Assembly: GCA_034679345.1 (NCBI GenBank)
Contig: JAXDAY010000031.1
Location: 1-64,000 of the forward strand
From: JAXDAY01 sp034679345
GTDB taxonomy: Bacteria; Eisenbacteria; RBG-16-71-46; CAIMUX01; VGJL01
Direction of reading: 5' to 3'
Length of the DNA: 64,000 nucleotides
In this document: piece by piece, positions 58,389 through 64,000 of the stretch
Layout of the letters: each line of letters starts with the position of its first letter
Position numbering within the stretch: the first letter of the stretch is position 1
Program-made: the position numbers and the translations under genes
The notes under the pieces: model-generated
The model's database searches: none
What the model was told of the DNA's origin: nothing
The model's input: the letters and a program-made list of their open reading frames with translations, nothing else

Positions 58389-60443
58389 TCAGTGGAGCGT
58401 GTACAAGAGAACAACGGCCACCACGAGTCCGGCCGCCATGTAGAGGACATAGACCTGGGGATAGCCGGAATGGACCCGGCTGACCCACCCGATGCTCTTC
58501 ATTAGTGCCGAGACGATCACGTCGTAGATGAAATCGAAGTTGAACACCGTGCGAACCGGCGCGAGCCATCGGGCTCGGATCGACGGCCAGCGCGGGTAGA
58601 AGCCCGCTGCGCGCGCGCGTCCGACCACGGGAGCCGCAAGGCTGCGGAACGTGAGGTAGAACCCGCTCGCTTGATAGCGGACCTCGTCCGGGCGATGGAC
58701 CTCGCCGCAGACCCACGGGGTGACCTTCCGCACGGATGCTCCCGAGGCACGGTAGATGAAGAAGGGAATCAACAAGCAGACGATCAATCCGAGAAGGATC
58801 GGCAGCGGGCTCCAGATGCTCGAGATCCCCTCGCCGAGCTGGATGTTGATCCCCGCCAGCGGGCCCGAGAAGAGCAGCGACGCCTCGGGGAAGAGGCCAG
58901 GGCGCGCCGCGGAGAGCGCCTGATGGATCGGGCCGACCACGAGGAAGGGCAGGACCCCGAAGAGGACGCACGCGATGGCGAGGATCACCTGAGCCGCCTG
59001 CATGGAGGCCGGCACCTCGCAGATCCCATCACCGCGCGCCGAAACGTTCGTGGAGGGCTGCCCGAAGTAGCTCGCCCCCAGGAACTTGATGAACGAGGCG
59101 AGGGTCACCGCCGAAATGAAGATCGCGGCGATCCCATAGAGGAGATAGACCGGCGCCTGGAGGCCCGAGAAGAGCGAGACCTGATAGAGCATCCACTTGC
59201 TGCCGAAGCCGTTCAGCGGCGGGATTCCCGCGATGGCGAAGGAGGCGATGACCGCCGTCACCGCCGTCAGCGGCATCATCCGGCTCAGGCCTCCCATGCG
59301 ATCCAGCTCCCGCGTCCCCGTGCGCAGGAGAGTCGATCCGGCGTTCAGGAACAGAAGCCCCTTGAAGCAGGCATGGTTCACGAGGTGGTAGATGCCGCCG
59401 ATGAACCCGATGGCGCTCAGCGCGGGGGATACCCGCAGGAATGCGAGACCGATCCCGACTCCGAGGAAGATGTAGCCCATCTGCCCCATGCTGTGAAACG
59501 CGAGCAGCCGCTTGGCGTCGTGCTGCGCGAGCGCCTCCATGGTCCCCACGAAGAGCGACAGCGCGCCGAAGAAGGCGATCACCCCGCCCCAAGTCGAGAT
59601 CATCGGATGCGAAGGGGCGATCCAGAGGAAGGTCCGCAAGATTCCGTAGACGCCGATCTTGATCATCACTCCGGAGAGCAGGCAGCTGATCGGCGAGGGG
59701 GCCGCGGGGTGGGCGTCGGGCAGCCAGTCGCCGAGCGGGAAGATCGCCGCCTTCGTCGCGAAGCCCACGAAGAGCAGGAGCAGGAATCCGTGGGCGAGGA
59801 TTCCTCCGCCGGAGAGGATCTCGGAGAGCGCTCCCCGCGCGGCCGCGAAGCCGAAGGAGTCGCCCTTCAGGCGCAGGATGACGAAGGCCGCGATCAGGCA
59901 GGCCGTGGCGATGTGGGTCATTACGAAGTACTTGAATCCGGCGCGCAGGCTCGTGCGGTTCTCCCGCTCGAAGATGACGAGGAAGTAGCTCGCGAGGGTC
60001 ATCACCTCCCAGAAGACGAGGAAGATGAAGAGGTCCCAGGCGACTGTCACCCCCACCATCCCCAGCAGGAAGACGAAGAAGAAGGGGTAGTAGCGCGCGA
60101 GGCTCTCGCCCGCGTAGTGCGGGTGGGTGATGTAGCCGATCGAGTAGAGGGCGGCGACGAAGCCCAGGACCGCGATGATGAGGAGAAAGATCGCGCCCAA
60201 GCCGTCCAGGCCGAAGGCGGCTTCGGATTCCAGGATCGGGATCCTGAAGAGCGATCCTCCGAGCGAGCCGCTCGGGCTCAGCAGCGCCTGGGCGGCGAGG
60301 CCCGCCATCAGAACCGACGCGACGGTCGTGATGGCGAAGGAGAGCTTGGCGCACGCCGATCTCCGCTTGGCCGTGACCGCTGAGGCCACGCTTCCGAAGA
60401 GAAGCAGCGCCATGATCCAGAGAACCGTTGCCGTCACTTCCAC
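58389..60443 (-). CDS. hyfB: Proton-pumping subunit HyfB-like (NuoL family)
   Basis: GTG start behind GGAGG; 684 residues (E. coli HyfB 672). About 16 membrane spans with the antiporter signature FWEVMTLASYFLVIFERENRTSLRAGFKYFVMTHIATA, GFATKAAIFPLGDWLPDAHPAAPSPISCLLSGVMIKIGVYGI and LAFHSMGQMGYIFLGVGIGL. The C-terminal stretch (about 545-684) carries the extended HyfB tail with VTPWVCGEVHRPDEVRY. It is expected to move protons or sodium as electrons flow to the Ni-Fe centre. It lies between the HyfD-like and large-subunit genes. Confidence 0.92.
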   Translation of the reverse strand: MEVTATVLWIMALLLFGSVASAVTAKRRSACAKLSFAITTVASVLMAGLAAQALLSPSGSLGGSLFRIPILESEAAFGLDGLGAIFLLIIAVLGFVAALYSIGYITHPHYAGESLARYYPFFFVFLLGMVGVTVAWDLFIFLVFWEVMTLASYFLVIFERENRTSLRAGFKYFVMTHIATACLIAAFVILRLKGDSFGFAAARGALSEILSGGGILAHGFLLLLFVGFATKAAIFPLGDWLPDAHPAAPSPISCLLSGVMIKIGVYGILRTFLWIAPSHPMISTWGGVIAFFGALSLFVGTMEALAQHDAKRLLAFHSMGQMGYIFLGVGIGLAFLRVSPALSAIGFIGGIYHLVNHACFKGLLFLNAGSTLLRTGTRELDRMGGLSRMMPLTAVTAVIASFAIAGIPPLNGFGSKWMLYQVSLFSGLQAPVYLLYGIAAIFISAVTLASFIKFLGASYFGQPSTNVSARGDGICEVPASMQAAQVILAIACVLFGVLPFLVVGPIHQALSAARPGLFPEASLLFSGPLAGINIQLGEGISSIWSPLPILLGLIVCLLIPFFIYRASGASVRKVTPWVCGEVHRPDEVRYQASGFYLTFRSLAAPVVGRARAAGFYPRWPSIRARWLAPVRTVFNFDFIYDVIVSALMKSIGWVSRVHSGYPQVYVLYMAAGLVVAVVLLYTLH

Positions 60444-60495
60444 GGAGGATCACCTCCTGGCCGCCGCGCGGCCGTCATCGATCGTCCGTCCCGCC

Positions 60496-61965
60496 TCATG
60501 GCTGAAGCTGGTGCACCATCGGCAGGGCCACCAGTGTGATGGCGAAGCAGAGAATGATCAGAGCGACGAGCGTGGTCCACATCGACCCGGAAGAGGTGCC
60601 GATGGCGGCCGCCGCAGGCGAGAGTTTCCCGAAGAAGACCTTCTGGCCGATCCAGAGGAACCAGGCGAATGCGATCACGCTCTCGATGAGCAGGAGCACG
60701 CCGAGCCACGGGCCGAATCCGCCCATGGAGAAGGCTCCTCCGATGATCATGAGCTTCGAGAAGAAACCGGCGAAGGGCGGCACCCCGGTCACCGTGAATG
60801 CCCCGACGAAGAAGCCGACGGCGACCAGGGGCAGCTTCGAACCGGCCCCTGAGAGCTCGGAGATTCGCTTGCTACCCGAGAAGTAGGCCAGGGCTCCCAC
60901 CGAGAGGAACAGGAGCCCCTTGCCCGCCGCGTGCGCCGCCAGGTGGAGCACGGCTCCCTGGAAGGCGGCCCATGACCCCCACAAGGCGATCGCGCAGCCG
61001 GCGAGCATGTAGGCCAGATGCGTGATCGTCGAGAGGGCCAGCAGCTTCTTCAGCTCGTCCTGGAAGAAGAAGAGGTAGAGCGCCATGAACAAGGTCGCCA
61101 TGGCCACCACGATCATGACCGTGCCCACGCCCGAAGCGACGAGGCCCGCCCGCGTCGCTTCGCTGCATGAGAGGACCAGGCGCGCGATCAGGTAGATCCC
61201 GGCCTTCACCATCGCGGCGGCGTGCAGGTAGGCGCTGATCGGCGTGGGCGCCTCCATCGCGTCGGGAAGCCATGTGTAGAAGGGTCCCTGCGCGGCCTTC
61301 GCCCATCCTCCCATCAGGGCGAGCAGGAAGAAGATCGTGAGCGGCTTGCCCTCGAGCTGATTCAACGCGGTGAAGTCGAACGAGTGCGTCCGCACATAGA
61401 GCAGGACGATCCCCGTCATCAGGAAGAGGCCGCCGATATGGGTCATGAGAAGGGCCTTGTAGCCTGCCCTGAGCGACTTCGGCGTGTCGTAGAAGGAGAT
61501 GAGCGCCCATGAGCAGAGCGTCGTGATCTCCCAGAAGATGAAGAGCTGGAGGAGGTTCGATGCGATCACCACCCCGCTCATCGCCGCGATGAAGAGAAGA
61601 AGCCAGAAGTAGTAACGGCCCTGTCCTGTGCGGGTCGGATGATCGCGATTCCCGGCGTTCAGGTAGCCCTTCGAGAAGAGGACGACGAAGAAGCCGATGA
61701 CCAGGACCACGATGAGCATGATGGAGCTCAGGGGGTCGACACGGAATCCGAGCCGTCCGGCGGGGAGCCAAGGTAGCGCTTGCCATTCGAAGACGGCCGT
61801 TCCGGGGTAGAGCGCCGAGATCTCGTAGAGCCCCAGCACCGCGCAGAATCCTACGACGGCCGTCGAGACCCAGTGGCTGATCTTCTGCAGCGCCGCCGCC
61901 GCGATCGCTCCGATGACACAGATCAGGGGGATCAGCGCGAACGTTGCCGCCGACGAGGTTTCCAC
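60496..61965 (-). CDS. hyfD: Proton-pumping subunit HyfD/MrpD-like (NuoL/M/N family)
   Basis: From GTG at 61965 with GGAGG ten bases upstream, 489 residues (E. coli HyfD 479). Spans include FWEITTLCSWALISFYDTPKSLRAGYKALLMTHIGGLFLM, GGWAKAAQGPFYTWLPDAMEAPTPISAYLHAAAMVKAGIYLI and LLALSTITHLAYMLAGCAIALWG, giving the Glu and Lys positions of the antiporter fold. A third such subunit besides HyfB and HyfF is the normal set for hydrogenase-4. The frame could extend to 62016 but would overlap the hycI gene, so the GTG is preferred. Confidence 0.9.
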   Translation of the reverse strand: METSSAATFALIPLICVIGAIAAAALQKISHWVSTAVVGFCAVLGLYEISALYPGTAVFEWQALPWLPAGRLGFRVDPLSSIMLIVVLVIGFFVVLFSKGYLNAGNRDHPTRTGQGRYYFWLLLFIAAMSGVVIASNLLQLFIFWEITTLCSWALISFYDTPKSLRAGYKALLMTHIGGLFLMTGIVLLYVRTHSFDFTALNQLEGKPLTIFFLLALMGGWAKAAQGPFYTWLPDAMEAPTPISAYLHAAAMVKAGIYLIARLVLSCSEATRAGLVASGVGTVMIVVAMATLFMALYLFFFQDELKKLLALSTITHLAYMLAGCAIALWGSWAAFQGAVLHLAAHAAGKGLLFLSVGALAYFSGSKRISELSGAGSKLPLVAVGFFVGAFTVTGVPPFAGFFSKLMIIGGAFSMGGFGPWLGVLLLIESVIAFAWFLWIGQKVFFGKLSPAAAAIGTSSGSMWTTLVALIILCFAITLVALPMVHQLQP

Positions 61966-61970
61966 GGTAG

Positions 61971-62471
61971 CTAGACCTCCATCGATTCGGCGCGGGGTCC
62001 GACCCAGGCCGCGCACGCTCCCGCGGCCCGATCGATTCCCTCGCGCACCGTTTCGCTCAAAGACGAGCCGTATGCGATCGACTCCGGCTGGATCCCGAGT
62101 AGCCAGACCTTGGCGCCGATCTGCGTCTCGATATAGCGCGCCAGGAGCGAGAGCGTGGGACGGTGAGTGGAAGCATCCGCGCGTCCCCGGAACCCGCCGC
62201 CATCTTCTTCCATCCGCATGAGGATCGATTCGCCCGGCCGGCCTCCGAAATCCACGGCGTCGCAGAGGAGCACCCAGGCGGGGGAGATCTCCCGGATCGC
62301 GCCGAGGAAGTTCTCCGGAACCTCGCCGGCCGCGATCAGCGGCTCGCCGGTCCGCCGGGCGATCTCTTCCGCGGCGAGAAGCCCCGCGGCGTCATCCCCC
62401 CGGAGGTCGTTGCCGATGCCGACGACGACGCCTCGGCCGGGGCCTATGTCGGATTCTCCCCGCACTGCCAC
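61971..62471 (-). CDS. hycI: Hydrogenase maturation protease, HycI-like
   Basis: GTG at 62471 with AAGGA six bases upstream; 166 residues. Motif GIGNDLRGDDAAGLL (GxGNxLxxDD), Asp in VLLCDAVDFGGRPG, and STHRPTLSLLARYIETQ, which corresponds to the STH-x4-L region of HycI. These proteases remove the C-terminal tail of the large subunit after nickel insertion. The start overlaps the HydG-like gene by 28 bases. Its presence in the operon agrees with a processable tail on HyfG. Confidence 0.9.
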   Translation of the reverse strand: MAVRGESDIGPGRGVVVGIGNDLRGDDAAGLLAAEEIARRTGEPLIAAGEVPENFLGAIREISPAWVLLCDAVDFGGRPGESILMRMEEDGGGFRGRADASTHRPTLSLLARYIETQIGAKVWLLGIQPESIAYGSSLSETVREGIDRAAGACAAWVGPRAESMEV

Positions 62472-63289
62472 TCCAGTTCCTTGATCTGCACGTATGAGAA
62501 GACCGGGCCGTCGGTGCAGACATACTTGTGTCCGATCGCGCAGTGCCCGCACTTGCCGACCCCGCACTTCATGTGCCGCTCGAGAGTCGAGATGATCATG
62601 GTCTCGGGCACGCCGAGCTCCAGCAGGGTCAGGATCACGAAGTGGATCATGATCGGCGGGCCGCAGACATAGCTGACCACCCCGGCGTAGTCGGGGGAGA
62701 TCTTCTTGAAGAGCTCCGTGACGAGCCCGACGTTGCCGGTCCAGCCGGGCGCCCCGATGTCGACCGTGACGTGCAGGTCGATCCTCGGATCTGCCTCCCA
62801 GCGCTTCAGCTCGTCCTTGTAGACGAGATCGGCCGGCGTGCGCGCCCCGTACAGGATCGTGATCTTGGGATACTCTTCCGGCCTGGCCAGCATGAAGTGG
62901 ATGAGCGAGCGAAGCGGCGGCAGGCCGATCCCGCCGGCGACGAAGATCGGCGTGCGCCCGCGGGCGATGTCGTACGGGAAGGAGTTCCCCAGGGGTCCGC
63001 GAATTCCGATCCGGTCACCGGGCCGCGTCGCATGGAGGGCCCGCGTGACCTTCCCGGCGGCCCGCACCGTGATGTCGAAGATTCCGTCGCGGCCGTAGGA
63101 GGAGGCGATCCCGATCGGGACTTCTCCCACGCCGGCGACCGAGACCTCCACGAACTGGCCGGGCTCGGGTCGGAACCGGCCGTGCGCCTCCGCTTCCACC
63201 CAGTCGAGGGTGAAGGTCTTCGTGTCGACCGTCTCGCCTTCGATCTTCTCGATCCGGACGAGGTCGGGAACATAGAGATGTGTGGCCAT
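62444..63289 (-). CDS. FAD/NAD(P)-binding electron-transfer subunit (sulfhydrogenase gamma/HydG-like)
   Basis: 281 residues of a ferredoxin-NADP reductase/PyrK-like fold. FAD part: FRPEPGQFVEVSVAGVGEVPIGIASS and VTRALHATRPGDRIGIRGPLGNSFP; NAD(P) part: PIFVAGGIGLPPLRSLIHF, ITILYGARTPADLVYKDEL, YVCGPPIMIHFVI. The C-terminal [2Fe-2S] motif is CGVGKCGHCAIGHKYVC (C-x4-C-x2-C-x8-C). It pairs with the Fe-S subunit encoded just upstream, as in the HydB/HydG (HyhB/HyhG) module that links group 3 hydrogenases to NADPH. Here it heads a group 4 hydrogenase operon. Confidence 0.88.
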   Translation of the reverse strand: MATHLYVPDLVRIEKIEGETVDTKTFTLDWVEAEAHGRFRPEPGQFVEVSVAGVGEVPIGIASSYGRDGIFDITVRAAGKVTRALHATRPGDRIGIRGPLGNSFPYDIARGRTPIFVAGGIGLPPLRSLIHFMLARPEEYPKITILYGARTPADLVYKDELKRWEADPRIDLHVTVDIGAPGWTGNVGLVTELFKKISPDYAGVVSYVCGPPIMIHFVILTLLELGVPETMIISTLERHMKCGVGKCGHCAIGHKYVCTDGPVFSYVQIKELEWQCGENPT

Positions 63290-63308
63290 CTTCGATCGCC
63301 CCCCGGGG

Positions 63309-64000
63309 CTATGCGTCCGCCTCGATCCGCTCGGAGCGGATCGCGTTGACCACGGCGGGCATGTCGACCCCGCCGAAGCAGGCGGAGACGCAGCGGCCGC
63401 AACCGACGCAGCCGTGCCTCCCGTCCTGCTGCAAGTAGAAGAAGCTGAGCTTGTGGTAGAACCGCCTCTTGAAGCGGCTCACCTTGTCGGGGCGAGGATT
63501 GAATCCGCTCGCCTCTCTCGAGTATCCAGCGTACTGGCAGCAGTCGCGCGTCCGCTCGCGCCGCCCGTTCGACTCGCCGTCGCACATATCGGCGACGTCG
63601 AAACAGGTGCATATCGGGCAGACAAAGGCGCATCCGCCGCACTCGATGCAACGCGCCGCGAGCCTTGCCCACAGCTCTTCGGCGACCCGGCGTGAGGTGA
63701 GCTTGCGTATCCCCGTCGCCATGTGCGATGTGATCCCGAACTTATCCAGCGCCTCCTCGGCAAGGCGCTCCCGGCGCGTGCGATCCGCCTCCGAGGCTGC
63801 CTTCAGCATCCCGCCGGCCCGGCGAGCCGCCTCCGCTCCGCGATCACTACCGATCTCGAAGAGGAATCGATCCCCGAGATCGGTGAGCTGGACGTCGAAA
63901 CCGCCCTCGAGGAATGGCCCGCCGTCGCAGCAGACGCAGAAGCAGTTCTCGCCCGGTTCGTTGCAGGCGATGCTCACGAGCAGGATCTTCGAGGCCGCGT
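63309..64000 (-). CDS. Iron-sulfur electron-transfer subunit (sulfhydrogenase beta/AsrA-like), partial
   Basis: The frame is open to the right edge of the window. It reads ASKILLVSIACNEPGENCFC into the visible part, so the GTG at 63977 is not the true start. In the visible 230 residues, VSIACNEPGENCFC matches the conserved loop of HydB/HyhB and AsrA proteins. GGFDVQLTDLGDRFLFEIGSD follows, with two [4Fe-4S] ferredoxin motifs (CIECGGCAFVCPICTC and CVGCGRCVSACFGG) near the C-terminus. It relays electrons to the flavin subunit encoded 19 bases later. The missing N-terminus lies outside the window. Confidence 0.87.
   Translation of the reverse strand, partial: AASKILLVSIACNEPGENCFCVCCDGGPFLEGGFDVQLTDLGDRFLFEIGSDRGAEAARRAGGMLKAASEADRTRRERLAEEALDKFGITSHMATGIRKLTSRRVAEELWARLAARCIECGGCAFVCPICTCFDVADMCDGESNGRRERTRDCCQYAGYSREASGFNPRPDKVSRFKRRFYHKLSFFYLQQDGRHGCVGCGRCVSACFGGVDMPAVVNAIRSERIEADA

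Overview
The window is a GC-rich, gene-dense bacterial chromosome segment. No rRNA, tRNA, CRISPR array, insertion sequence or phage gene was seen. Several secreted proteins end in a FlgD/Ig-like module (F-x-L-x5-G-x-V, then D-x2-GR-x-VR and WDG-x-D). That module, the many lipoproteins and the outer-membrane barrels suggest a Gram-negative anaerobe or facultative anaerobe from an uncultured, FCB-like high-GC lineage (Eisenbacteria-like). The placement is inference from protein style, not from a marker gene.

Layout. 1-1290: end of an ATP synthase operon (atpD, atpC) and a haem c-type lipoprotein whose only plausible start is ATC. 1345-4653: NmrA-like reductase, a large secreted protein, and a peroxiredoxin with UGA in place of its catalytic Cys followed by a SECIS-like hairpin, so a probable selenoprotein. 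4754-9745: exopolysaccharide genes (Wzz-like, O-antigen ligase/polymerase, glycosyltransferase, Wza-like). 9817-16559: OYE-family reductase, DNRLRE-type lipoprotein, FadL-like barrel, a lower-GC orphan gene, nitrilase-family amidase, Smr protein. 16782-29918: a long + strand redox cluster made of an unknown protein, two DRTGG-like proteins, a GHKL ATPase, an HsfB-like [FeFe]-hydrogenase-domain protein, a zinc ribbon, NuoE- and NuoF-like subunits and a 1260-residue ferredoxin/GltD/NuoG fusion. An AlgE-like porin, a lactate permease and an HD-like protein follow. 29942-36891: phosphoglucomutase, M42 peptidase, then a translationally coupled TPR-CHAT peptidase, ECF sigma factor and anti-sigma factor. 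36911-49859: redoxin and DsbD-N-like pair, secreted proteins, RhlE-type helicase, glutamine synthetase, methyltransferase and others. 49882-64000 (all minus): a Hyf/Hyc-type group 4 [NiFe]-hydrogenase operon that enters the window with a sulfhydrogenase beta/gamma-like NAD(P)H module and HycI, runs through hyfD, B, G, C, H, E, F and I, and ends in a PhnD-like lipoprotein, a response regulator and a histidine kinase.

How it fits together. Two redox machines dominate: a soluble NAD(P)/ferredoxin-type flavin and Fe-S complex with a sensory [FeFe]-like protein, and a membrane ion-pumping [NiFe] hydrogenase joined to an NAD(P)H/ferredoxin module. Both suit H2-linked disposal of reductant during fermentation, with lactate transport as a possible partner. 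The parts most worth follow-up are the selenocysteine peroxiredoxin, the fused 1260-residue subunit, the periplasmic TPR-CHAT/ECF/anti-sigma unit, and the PhnD/two-component tail of the hydrogenase operon.
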